A stretch of 64,000 bases of DNA from 79-D21 sp964521575 (GTDB taxonomy: Bacteria; Synergistota; Synergistia; Synergistales; 79-D21), in contig CAZFSR010000004.1 in assembly GCA_964521575.1 (NCBI GenBank), positions 62,001-126,000 of the forward strand. Reading direction: 5' to 3'. The notes beneath the pieces are model-generated. The model was not told where the DNA came from. It worked only from the letters and a program-made list of their open reading frames with translations, and did not search any database. Both the position numbers and the translations under genes were made by a program. Within the stretch, counting starts at the first letter, position 1, and every line of letters begins with the position of its first letter. Of this stretch, positions 32,183 through 39,724 are shown piece after piece.

Positions 32183-32899
32183 TTATTTGCCGTAGGCGTC
32201 CTTCGGGTTCCATTCCTTCCAGACGTTCCCCACAAGGTCTTCCCCAGGATGAAGGACTTTTCCGCCTGGAGTCCACCCTGAAGGCGTCACTTCCTTGCCC
32301 TGGGTTTTCCGGACATGCTGGAAGGCCTTGATTTGCCGGATCGTTTCATCGACATTGCGTCCCACCGGCGGAGTCAGGATTTCCATCCCCTGGATAACAC
32401 CGTCGGGGTCAATGATGAAGCGGCCGCGGAAGTCCACTCCCCCTGCCTCATTATAGACACCGTAAACCTTTCCGATCGTGCCGCCCCCATCCGAAGCCAT
32501 CGGGAAAGGGACTCCTCCCTCGACCATCTTCGAGAGTTCGACGTCGTTCCAAACCTTGTGGACAAATTGGCTGTCCACGCTCATCGAAATGACGTCCACG
32601 CCCAGGTCCTGGAATTCCTGGAATCGGTCGGCGACCGCCGACACTTCGGTCGCTCAGACGAACGTGAAATCTCCGGGGTAGAAACAGAGAACAACCCATT
32701 TCCCCAGATGGTCGGATAGCTTGACCGTCGTGAATTTCCCTTTTAGGTAGGCCGGAGCGGTAAAGTCAGGGGCTTTCATCGCGACCGTTACACCCATCCT
32801 CGTGACCTCCTTTTTCCCTTCCGCAGGAGTTACCGACGCTTCTTCCGGAGCACTCACCGTTGGCGCTGGGACGGTACATTTGACCGGTTGCTCGGGCAA
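32183..32899 (-). CDS. Selenocysteine-containing peroxiredoxin (AhpC/TSA family), UGA at residue 82
   Basis: Two in-frame open segments are separated only by a TGA at 32656-32654. Read through, they form one 238-residue peroxiredoxin. The TGA falls exactly at the peroxidatic cysteine: LCFYPGDFTFV-U-ATEVS against the family FYPxDFTFVCPTE. Downstream conserved blocks are intact (VISMSVDSQFVHKVW, PFPMASDGGGTIGKVYGV, GRFIIDPDGVIQ), so this is not a decayed gene. The usual C-terminal resolving cysteine (VCPxxW) is replaced (VTPSGW). The only cysteines are Cys8 in a Pro-rich N-terminal extension and Cys72. The start is TTG 32899, 8 nt after GGAAAGGAG. A SECIS-like hairpin follows the UGA and a PerR/Fur-like box lies upstream. 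It should reduce peroxides in the cytoplasm. Sequencing error or pseudogenisation is the alternative. Confidence 0.88.
32620..32656 (-). promoter_or_regulatory. Putative bacterial SECIS element at the peroxiredoxin UGA
   Basis: In the mRNA, 17 nt after the UGA comes an apical loop GGUC (32636-32633). It is closed by a 6-bp stem GUCGGC (32642-32637) / GCCGAC (32632-32627), with a possible lower GAA/UUC pairing. E. coli fdhF has the same layout, with apical GGUCU about 18 nt after the UGA, where SelB binds. A competing 7-bp stem (GCGACCG/CGGUCGC, 32653-32631) starts directly after the UGA. Confidence 0.6.
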
Positions 32900-32936
32900 T
32901 GCGATCACTCCTTTCCGATCAGAAAGACACTGAAGA

Positions 32937-32951
32937 TGATAATCATTATAT
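32937..32951. promoter_or_regulatory. PerR/Fur-like operator overlapping a TATAAT box
   Basis: TGATAATCATTATAT matches the PerR consensus TTATAATNATTATAA at 13 of 15 positions and also resembles half of a Fur box. The minus strand of the same stretch contains TATAAT, so a bound repressor would cover the -10 of the peroxiredoxin promoter, 38 nt before its TTG start. No convincing -35 was found. Confidence 0.6.
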
Positions 32952-33013
32952 AACATAGAGGCCAAGGCCGTTGCCTTTAAGCCCGTTTGGTGTTTCTTGC
33001 CCCGTACCGTTCC

Positions 33014-34627
33014 CTATGCGCCCCGCTTGAGGACCTTGCCGGGCATGGAGGCGGTCGGCTTCCCGTCCTTCACGACCCATTCACCGTTCACCATGACATG
33101 GTGGAGCCCGACAGGGTATTGGTGCGGGGCCTGGAATGTCGCCAAATCCCCTACCGTGCCCGGGTCGAGGATCACCAGGTCCGCCCAGAAGCCCTGCTCG
33201 ATCCTGCCCCGGCCCTTGATCCCGGCCTTTTCCGCAGGCAACGAGGTAACTTTCCTTATCGCCTCTTCCCAGGAAAGATCTCCGCTTTCCCGGACCATCC
33301 TCCTCAGGAACAGCGGAAAAGTCCCGTACCCCCTGGGATGCGGTTTTCCACCACCCCAAGGCGCGTTGACCCAGGAATCGGAGGCAATACAGGACATGTG
33401 GCTGCGGAGCGCTTCCCTCAGGTCTTCCTCCCCGATCCCGAAAAGGAGCATCGTTGCGCTCCCTCCGGTTTCAAGCAAAAGCTCGAAAAGAGCCTTGGCA
33501 GGCGGGATTTTCCCGTGTCGAGCGATCTCTTCGAGAGATGCCCCTTCCAGGTCTTTGCGGGCCTCGCACTCGCTGATCACGATGTTTTGCCAGCCAAGAG
33601 AACTGGACCAGTTTTCCCATCCGGGGATTCCCGATTCGATGTCTTTTTCGATCTTCCGGCTTTCGGCCGCATCGGACAATCGGCGGAGCATCTGCTCCAC
33701 GCCTCCTTCAAGAGCCCAGGGAGGAAGCAGTGCAGTCAGGGTCGTCATCCCCGCCTCGTAAGGGTAAACGTCGCAATTCACGTTCACGCCCCTCTGCCGG
33801 GCGGCTTCCATGCGCTGAAGCGCTTCCGGGACCTTGCCCCAGTTCGCCTTGCCGACCGCCTTGAGGTGTGAAACCTGGATTGAAATCCCATTTCTCTCTC
33901 CGAGGGCCAGGGTCTCCTCTAGGGACTGGAAAAGCCGGTCCCCCTCGTTCCGCATATGGGTGGCGTAATACCCGCCGAAATCCTTCAAGACCCCCGACAG
34001 TTCCTCGAGTTCTTCCGGTCGTGCGTAACTGCCCGGCGGATAGATCAGTCCGCTGGAAAGCCCGAAAGCTCCTTCTTCCAGGCTTTGAGCCAGCAACCGC
34101 TTCATCCGGGCCATCTCTTCGCAGGTGGGAACGCCTTCATCGAAGCCCTTGACGGCAATTCGGATCGTCCCGTGCCCGACAAGGGGAGCCAGGTTCAGGG
34201 CAATACCCCTTTCCTCGACCCTTCGGAAAAACTCAGCGCTTGAAGTCCAGTCCCATCCGTATTCCACCTCCTTCCGAAGGAAAGGAGCGAGATAGCGCCG
34301 TGCCAGGCCCACGCGGGCCGGATCCAGGGGAGCCATGGAAAGCCCGCAGTTCCCGACAACTGAAGTCGTGATCCCCTGCATGACATAGCTTTCCGCACCC
34401 GGGAAAGCCAGGATTCCATGGTCCGCGTGATTGTGGATATCCACGAATCCGGGACACAGGATCGATCCCGAAGCATCGAGGATCTCCTCCCCTTCGAGCC
34501 CCAGTCCGATCCGGGAAATCCTTCCGTCCCTTATCCCCACATCGCCTTCAAACTGGGGCTTCCCGGTGCCGTCAACCACTTTTGCGCCACGCACAACCCG
34601 ATCCAGACGATCCCCCAAGTCGATCAC
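33014..34627 (-). CDS. N-acyl-D-amino-acid deacylase (D-aminoacylase, amidohydrolase superfamily)
   Basis: A 537-residue amidohydrolase. VVRGAKVVDGTGKPQFEGDV at the start forms the small beta-domain, then GFVDIHNHADHG gives the metal-binding His65-x-His67. TTSVVGNCGLS holds the conserved Cys ligand of D-aminoacylases, and VSHLKAVG follows. The C-terminal VILDPGTVGDLATF/VVKDGKPTA completes the beta-domain. It frees D-amino acids from N-acyl forms in the cytoplasm. The start is GTG 34627 shortly after AAAGGG. It lies between peroxide-defence genes but is separated from rubrerythrin by a terminator. Confidence 0.88.
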   Translation of the reverse strand: MIDLGDRLDRVVRGAKVVDGTGKPQFEGDVGIRDGRISRIGLGLEGEEILDASGSILCPGFVDIHNHADHGILAFPGAESYVMQGITTSVVGNCGLSMAPLDPARVGLARRYLAPFLRKEVEYGWDWTSSAEFFRRVEERGIALNLAPLVGHGTIRIAVKGFDEGVPTCEEMARMKRLLAQSLEEGAFGLSSGLIYPPGSYARPEELEELSGVLKDFGGYYATHMRNEGDRLFQSLEETLALGERNGISIQVSHLKAVGKANWGKVPEALQRMEAARQRGVNVNCDVYPYEAGMTTLTALLPPWALEGGVEQMLRRLSDAAESRKIEKDIESGIPGWENWSSSLGWQNIVISECEARKDLEGASLEEIARHGKIPPAKALFELLLETGGSATMLLFGIGEEDLREALRSHMSCIASDSWVNAPWGGGKPHPRGYGTFPLFLRRMVRESGDLSWEEAIRKVTSLPAEKAGIKGRGRIEQGFWADLVILDPGTVGDLATFQAPHQYPVGLHHVMVNGEWVVKDGKPTASMPGKVLKRGA

Positions 34628-34659
34628 ATCCCTTTCGATCCTTCTTCCGCCTCGGATGC

Positions 34660-34692
34660 CAAAAAGGGCCTCCCCTCGACTGGGAGGCCCCT
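34660..34692 (-). terminator. Intrinsic terminator of the rubrerythrin gene
   Basis: A 9-bp perfect stem (34666-34674 with 34682-34690, GGGCCTCCC/GGGAGGCCC) with a 7-nt loop. Read on the minus strand it ends in TTTTT. It sits 19 nt beyond the rubrerythrin stop. Confidence 0.88.
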
Positions 34693-34708
34693 GGTAAATT
34701 GAATCTCG

Positions 34709-35293
34709 CTAGTAATTTTCCGCCAGGACTTCGAAATATCCCTGGGGATGGGCACAGGCAGGGCACATGTCCGGAGCCGATGTTCCCTTGTGGACGTAGC
34801 CGCAATTACCGCACTTCCACTCCGTCTCCTGGGGTTTGCTGAAAACCTTCCCTGAAACCAGGTTGGCGTGGAGCCTGCGATACCTGGCCTCGTGATGTTT
34901 TTCCACTTCGGAAATCATGCGGAACACGGTCGCGATCTCCGGGAATCCTTCCTCATCCGCCACGTCGGCGAAGGAAGGATACAACTCCCCCCATTCTTCT
35001 CGCTCCCCATCCGCGGCTGCAAGGAGGTTCAGTTTCGTGTCCCCGAGCGCAACCGGGTAGGAAGCGTCGACCGTGACCATTTCACCGTTCAGGTCTTTGG
35101 CCAGAAACTTGAAAAACCGCTTCGCGTGTTCCTTCTCGTTATCGGCCGTTTCCGTGAAGAGATTCGCGATCTGGACCAGGTTTTCCTTTTTCGCAACCGA
35201 TGCGTAATAGGAGTAACGGTTCCTCGCCTGTGATTCTCCCGCAAAAGCCTTCATCAGGTTCTCCGCCGTTTTGGAGCCCTTCAAGTTCTTCAT
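34709..35293 (-). CDS. rbr: Rubrerythrin
   Basis: A 194-residue classical rubrerythrin. The N-terminal four-helix di-iron domain has FAGESQARNRYSYYA, ADNEKEHAKRFFKFL and EVEKHHEARYRRL ligands. The C-terminal rubredoxin domain has CGNCGY and CPACAHPQGYFE. It reduces hydrogen peroxide in the cytoplasm of anaerobes. ATG 35293 follows GAAGGGGAG by 8 nt; the three codons before it (from GTG 35302) are unlikely. It is a partner in oxidative defence to the selenoperoxiredoxin but is transcribed separately. Confidence 0.95.
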   Translation of the reverse strand: MKNLKGSKTAENLMKAFAGESQARNRYSYYASVAKKENLVQIANLFTETADNEKEHAKRFFKFLAKDLNGEMVTVDASYPVALGDTKLNLLAAADGEREEWGELYPSFADVADEEGFPEIATVFRMISEVEKHHEARYRRLHANLVSGKVFSKPQETEWKCGNCGYVHKGTSAPDMCPACAHPQGYFEVLAENY

Positions 35294-35524
35294 CTGCGAC
35301 ACTCCCCTTCGATGTCAGGATGGCTCTAACCGCTTCGGTCAAACGGGAGGACCGAGGCAATGCTCCGCTGGGCCGGCCGCTTTTCGGCCATTCACTTTCA
35401 TCGCGTCCCCTTCAGCCGGACTGCAGCATGATGATAACACAAACCGGGGAACCCCCCAGGGGAATCCCATTGGTGCTTCACCGGGCAACCCAGGAATCCA
35501 GCCGACTCTTTCTATCATGATAAA

Positions 35525-35553
35525 TTGATGTAAATATCCTTGTTCGGTATAAT
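35525..35553 (+). promoter_or_regulatory. Promoter of the small zinc-ribbon gene
   Basis: TTGATG (35525-35530), exactly 17-nt spacer, perfect TATAAT (35548-35553), 29 nt before the start codon. The stretch from 35294 to 35524, between rubrerythrin and this promoter, holds no other feature I can support. Confidence 0.6.
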
Positions 35554-35582
35554 AATTTTCGGTTCGGGAAGGAGGGATGATG

Positions 35583-35750
35583 ATGCAGAAGGAACCTGTC
35601 AGAAAGTACCGCTGCGCATCATGCGAGAGGACTTTCGAGCACGAGGGGAAACCGGAAAAGTGCCCATTCTGCCGATGCCGCATCCTCATCCTGCTGGAGG
35701 GAGAATCCGTCCGCCAGAATTCAGGCGGCGGTTGCGCTCCCTCGGGCTGA
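35583..35750 (+). CDS. Small zinc-ribbon protein, FmdB-like
   Basis: A 55-residue protein. RKYRCASCERTFEHEG and KCPFCRCRILILLEG form a two-CxxC zinc ribbon, and the tail ends NSGGGCAPSG, as in FmdB-type small regulatory proteins. Three consecutive ATGs (35577, 35580, 35583) follow GGAAGGAGGG; the third has the best 6-nt spacing. It has a good promoter and a terminator-like hairpin downstream, so it is probably a monocistronic real gene. Function unknown: nucleic-acid binding or metal handling are possible. Confidence 0.7.
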   Translation: MQKEPVRKYRCASCERTFEHEGKPEKCPFCRCRILILLEGESVRQNSGGGCAPSG

Positions 35751-35797
35751 GGGGTCTAGGATTCCTGGAGCCGTTGGCTCCTCGGCAGAGAAAGGCA

Positions 35798-35842
35798 AAC
35801 GGTGCCCGGCTTCTTAACGGAAGCCCTGGCACCGTTCTTATT
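35798..35842 (+). terminator. Terminator-like long hairpin after the zinc-ribbon gene
   Basis: A two-part stem (AACGGTGCC 35798-35806 with GGCACCGTT 35828-35836; GGCTTC 35808-35813 with GAAGCC 35820-35825) with small bulges is followed by CTTATT. The T-tract is interrupted, so efficiency is uncertain. Confidence 0.6.
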
Positions 35843-35925
35843 GGACGCTTCAAAGGGAACGCCATAAACTGTGGGGGGAAGACTCAGAAAGACTATCGGA
35901 CGTCATCGAGAGGAGAGAAATAAAC

Positions 35926-36747
35926 TTGAAAGCTGATCTGGCCCGGGATCCATCGACTGTCGATGCTTCCTTCCCGCCCGGCATGTCTCCCCTGTTTTTC
36001 GAGGAGCGGCTTTTGGGCCTTATCTACCTGGCGAACGGAAAGGGTCCGCACAAAACCCTGGTCTTCCTGCACGGCTTCCCCGGCAACGAGAAGAACCTCG
36101 ATATCGCCCACATGTTGAGCCGGTGCGGCATCAACGTCCTGGTGTTTCATTATTCCGGATGCTGGGGCAGCCGCGGTTCCTATTCCTTCGGACAGGCTTA
36201 CTCGGACCTGGGAACCGTCCGAAGGACGATCGCCGATGAAGGCTTCTCTCGCCTGAACAGGATTGACAGGGATAGGGTCTTTCTAGCCGGACACAGCGTC
36301 GGGGGTTTTTTAACCCTGCTCGCCGCGAGAGACCGAATGGACTTCCGCGGGTTTGCTCCTCTGGCTCCCTACAACCTCTCGATGCAGGCAAACCGTATCG
36401 AGGCGGGGGATAAGGCTGCCTATGAAGAGACCTACAACCTTTTCTCCTGCGGCTTGAATCCCCTTGAGGGAGCGTCCGCCGAATCCCTACTCGATGAAAT
36501 TCGGGAGAAAAGGGAAGAATGGGACTTGCTGGTTAACCCGGCCCCATTCCATGCCCCTGACGTGATGCTCGTCATCGCGTCTTCGGACACGGTCGCCCCA
36601 CCCCCGGTCCACCAATTCCCCCTGGCTGATCTAATGAAACGGGCCGGGGGACCGAAAAGAATCGTCGAGCTTTCCTGTTCTCACGATTTTTCCGAGAAAC
36701 GGATCGCTCTTGCCGAAGCCCTTTACGAATGGCTTGAAGATCGGTGA
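35926..36747 (+). CDS. Alpha/beta hydrolase
   Basis: A 273-residue alpha/beta-hydrolase fold protein. The oxyanion-hole region is TLVFLHGFPGNEKN and the nucleophile elbow is VFLAGHSVGGFLT (Ser in GHSVG). The acid is probably in VIASSDTVAPPP and the His in LSCSHDFSEKR. It resembles dienelactone-hydrolase or prolyl-oligopeptidase-like esterases; the substrate is unknown and there is no signal peptide. The start is TTG 35926, about 10 nt after AGGAG. The next gene begins 61 nt later, possibly in the same transcript. Confidence 0.82.
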   Translation: MKADLARDPSTVDASFPPGMSPLFFEERLLGLIYLANGKGPHKTLVFLHGFPGNEKNLDIAHMLSRCGINVLVFHYSGCWGSRGSYSFGQAYSDLGTVRRTIADEGFSRLNRIDRDRVFLAGHSVGGFLTLLAARDRMDFRGFAPLAPYNLSMQANRIEAGDKAAYEETYNLFSCGLNPLEGASAESLLDEIREKREEWDLLVNPAPFHAPDVMLVIASSDTVAPPPVHQFPLADLMKRAGGPKRIVELSCSHDFSEKRIALAEALYEWLEDR

Positions 36748-36808
36748 AGAACCTTAGGGAGACCGTGCGAGTGGACTTCAGGAGAAGATTGGGAGAGGAG
36801 AGATGGAC

Positions 36809-37927
36809 ATGAAAGGAACCGCCTTTCTCGAACTGGATACCCCGGCTTTGCTTGTCGACCTGGACCGGATGGAACACAACCTCCGTTTCATGCAGGAAAA
36901 GGCCACCCTGGCGGGCGTCAGGCTGCGGCCGCATGTGAAAACCCACCGAACCCCCGCCATCGCGAAAATCCAGGAGGCCATGGGGGCAACGGGTATTACC
37001 GTCGCAAAACTGGGAGAAGCCGAGGTCATGGCCTCGGAGGGGTTGGACGACATCTTCATCGCGAACGAGATCGTCGGCCCAGTCAAGCTTGAGCGGCTGA
37101 AAAGGCTGTTGAAACGGGTCCGGAGGCTTGCGGTGGGTGTTGACGATCCGGTTCACGTCGAGATGCTTTCCCGTGCAATGGAGGGGGAACCCTTTTCCCT
37201 CGACGTCCTGATCGACATCGAGACGGGAGACCCCCGCACGGGTATTCATCCCGGGGCACCCGCCCTGGAGCTGGCCAGGAGAGTTGCCGGAGCTTCGGGA
37301 CTACACCTCAGGGGGATCTATACCCACGATGGACAGAGCTATGACGCGGAGACAATTGAGGAGGTCCGCGAGATCAACCGGCAAAGCCAGGAACGGATGC
37401 TCGAAACGGCAGACCTGTTGAGGCGCTCCGGGATACCCGTGGAAGAAATCTCGATCGGCTCCACCCCCTCCTTGCTGGTGGACGGAATCGAGCGGGGAAT
37501 TACGGAAATCCGGCCCGGAACCTACATCTTCCTCGATGCTGACCAGGCCCAACTGATCGGGACGACGGCCTTCTGCGCCCAGACCGTTCTGGCCACCGTC
37601 ATCAGCAGGCCCACGCCGGAACGTGTCGTCCTCGACGCCGGGACCAAGTCCCTGACCTATTACGTCCAGGAGAAGGGCGTGACCCGGGCAATAGGGCACG
37701 GCAGGCTCAAGGACCACCCCGAAATCTTCCTCGACCGGATGTCGGACGAACACTCCTCCTTCGACATTCCCCCCTCTTCCGGGCTTGAATTTTCCATCGG
37801 GGACAAGCTCGAGATCATTCCGAACCATGCCTGCCCGACGACGAATCTTCATGAGTTCATCCACGGGATCCGAAACGGAAAGGTGGAGGTCACATGGCCT
37901 GTGCTCTGCCAAGGGAAATCCCAATAG
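36809..37927 (+). CDS. D-threonine aldolase / D-serine dehydratase-like PLP enzyme
   Basis: A 372-residue fold-type III (alanine-racemase-like) enzyme. LDTPALLVDLDRMEHNLRFM at the start and LRPHVKTHRTPAIAK, with the PLP lysine, are family hallmarks. The C-terminal metal site reads NHACPTTN, an H-x-C pair as in zinc-dependent D-serine dehydratases, where the characterised D-threonine aldolases have H-x-D. Substrate is therefore undecided between cleavage of D-3-hydroxy amino acids and D-serine deamination. ATG 36809 is 8 nt after AGGAG; ATG 36803 is the alternative. It fits the D-amino-acid theme set by the nearby D-aminoacylase. Confidence 0.83.
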   Translation: MKGTAFLELDTPALLVDLDRMEHNLRFMQEKATLAGVRLRPHVKTHRTPAIAKIQEAMGATGITVAKLGEAEVMASEGLDDIFIANEIVGPVKLERLKRLLKRVRRLAVGVDDPVHVEMLSRAMEGEPFSLDVLIDIETGDPRTGIHPGAPALELARRVAGASGLHLRGIYTHDGQSYDAETIEEVREINRQSQERMLETADLLRRSGIPVEEISIGSTPSLLVDGIERGITEIRPGTYIFLDADQAQLIGTTAFCAQTVLATVISRPTPERVVLDAGTKSLTYYVQEKGVTRAIGHGRLKDHPEIFLDRMSDEHSSFDIPPSSGLEFSIGDKLEIIPNHACPTTNLHEFIHGIRNGKVEVTWPVLCQGKSQ

Positions 37928-38141
37928 GATAACGTTCATGACCGAAGCGATACGCGCGGCTTTCGTCACAGGGGGTAAGGTTCGGTCACGGGGTCTTCTC
38001 AAAAGAAATCGGCTTCTCGATGGAGGGGCCTTTAGCCGGTGTGAACGAGCAAGGGAAAGCTTCCGGGATCAACGGGGGGTTGCCATCCTGAGGTAGGAGT
38101 GGGGAAACCGCCGTGTTGCCTGAAGGCTTTTTCTCGACCGA

Positions 38142-39482
38142 TCATCCAACAGCAAGCGGAGATCCCTTCCTGGACGGTTCTCTTTTAAAGATCTCCAAGG
38201 CCAACCTTTCGCAATTTTTCCCGTCGCGATAGGCGAAGGCGAATTCTTTTGCCCGCTCCATTCTGTCGGCGAAGGGCTTCGTGGAGAAACCGCTCTCGAC
38301 GAAGCGCCGGACCCAATCGGCCGCTTCCGTCGCCGTACGGGCGACAGGCCCGAACAGATCTTCCCTAAGATCGAGATAGGCCCCGGTCCGGCTAAGATAT
38401 TCCTCAAGATCGAACTGGTAGAAGAGGACCGGCTTGTCCACCAGCAGGAAGTCCCAGCTGATGCTCGAGTAGTCGGTGACCAAGAGGGAGCTGTCAAGCA
38501 AAACCTCCTGCAGGTCGACCCCCTGGTCGAGGACCTCTACATGGTTCACCTCGAACTTTCGCTTGAACTCATCGAAAAATTCACGCATCCACATATGGAC
38601 GTAAAAACGTAGGCGGATTCCCTTCCCCACGAGGATTTCCGACAGGTTCGGATCCAGAAGGAAAGATTGGATCTCGCGGAAGAACCGTGTCCGGGCCAAT
38701 GACACTTTTCGTGAGTTCCACTCCCTCCAGGTCGGCATAAACAGGATTCCCGGCGGGCGGCCGGTTCGGAATCCCTTTAGCGACAGCAGGCGGTCGTGCC
38801 TTGGAAGTCCTGTGATCGCAATCTTATGCGGAGGAATGCCCCATTCCTTCTCGTGAATCTGCGCTTCGCACCGGGAACTGGAAGCAATTACGTCCAGCTC
38901 CGCGGAAGACCGCGTTGCCCTCCTCTCCCGTTTCAGGCCGGTTATCCCATGATCCAGCATGACATTCAGGGCTTCCGGCGTCTCGCGGGTCCCGTAATCC
39001 GTGATGTCGTAACGCCCGTGGGAAAAGATGAGCGCATCCGCGACAAGCGTAAGAATGTTGGCCCGGAACGTCCCTCTAAACAGGATTCGCCGGGGGTCGG
39101 GAATCGGCTTTCCCTGCAGGGTTTCAGGAAAGCAGTCCCTGCGGATGACCCAGAAGGATTCGATCTCGGGGTGGTTCTGCAGCATGTACTCGAAAAAGGC
39201 CGCGCTGTTGTCCCCGTATCGCCGTCCCGCGAAGCCTCCGTAGAGGAAAACGGGGCGGCCCCGATGAACAACCTCGCGACCGCGAAAACGGACCCAGGCT
39301 TTGGCAAGAACACGGTTAAAGGGAAAGCGAACCTGGTTCCATAAACGAGGAATGATTTTCGAAGGGTGTTTCACATACTTGAAAAGTTCCCTTACCGCGC
39401 TCACCGAACCGCCCCCCGTTCCATCGGCCTGTTCCGATCGCCTCCTGGATTGAGCGCGCGGAAGCGACGGGGAAAAGCTCAT
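38142..39482 (-). CDS. CDP-glycerol glycerophosphotransferase (TagB/TagF-like) family protein
   Basis: A 446-residue protein. PVFLYGGFAGRRYGDNSAAFF begins the domain, and LITDYSSISWDFLLVDKPVLFYQFD (here LLVTDYSSISWDFL) near residue 360 is the signature of CDP-glycerol:poly(glycerophosphate) transferases. GILFMPTWREWNS is another family block. In a diderm it would decorate a capsule or LPS with glycerol phosphate or transfer a related sugar. The start is unclear: ATG 39482 lacks a good ribosome site, while GTG 39404 follows GGGGGGCG. Nothing recognisable lies between it and the D-amino-acid gene (37928-38141). Confidence 0.82.
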   Translation of the reverse strand: MSFSPSLPRAQSRRRSEQADGTGGGSVSAVRELFKYVKHPSKIIPRLWNQVRFPFNRVLAKAWVRFRGREVVHRGRPVFLYGGFAGRRYGDNSAAFFEYMLQNHPEIESFWVIRRDCFPETLQGKPIPDPRRILFRGTFRANILTLVADALIFSHGRYDITDYGTRETPEALNVMLDHGITGLKRERRATRSSAELDVIASSSRCEAQIHEKEWGIPPHKIAITGLPRHDRLLSLKGFRTGRPPGILFMPTWREWNSRKVSLARTRFFREIQSFLLDPNLSEILVGKGIRLRFYVHMWMREFFDEFKRKFEVNHVEVLDQGVDLQEVLLDSSLLVTDYSSISWDFLLVDKPVLFYQFDLEEYLSRTGAYLDLREDLFGPVARTATEAADWVRRFVESGFSTKPFADRMERAKEFAFAYRDGKNCERLALEIFKREPSRKGSPLAVG

Positions 39483-39539
39483 GCCCCACTTAGCCAGTCA
39501 GAATTCCATAGTGTCATTTTAACCTCATAAAGAGGGAGA

Positions 39540-39562
39540 GAAAAAAAGGGGACCGATCCCCG
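39540..39562 (-). terminator. Short intrinsic terminator of the SPL-type radical SAM gene
   Basis: GGGGA (39548-39552) pairs with TCCCC (39557-39561) around a 4-nt loop. On the minus strand it is followed by seven T. The stem is short but the T-tract is strong; it lies about 165 nt beyond the stop at 39725. The intervening 39563-39724 holds no gene I can support. Confidence 0.55.
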
Positions 39563-39724
39563 AAAGGCCTTGCTAGAACCGGCGGGTCGGTTTATGTCGT
39601 TTTTGCGGCTTGAGCCTGGCAGGCAAAGAAGCGGTCATTTTCGAAGAGGAATCGAGTTCCGCATCGACGGTTACGTCAAAGGCCCGACAATTCACGAATC
39701 CCTCCGTGACCTACCTCCAGGGGT

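Noticed and set aside
32654..32965. Two separate truncated peroxiredoxin genes or a pseudogene
   Set aside because: Conservation is continuous on both sides of a single TGA that falls exactly on the catalytic cysteine codon, with a SECIS-like fold after it; decay would not be so precise.
35540..35923. 127-codon open frame over the zinc-ribbon gene
   Set aside because: It runs in another frame through the zinc-ribbon gene and its terminator hairpin; the short frame has the CxxC motifs and the ribosome site.
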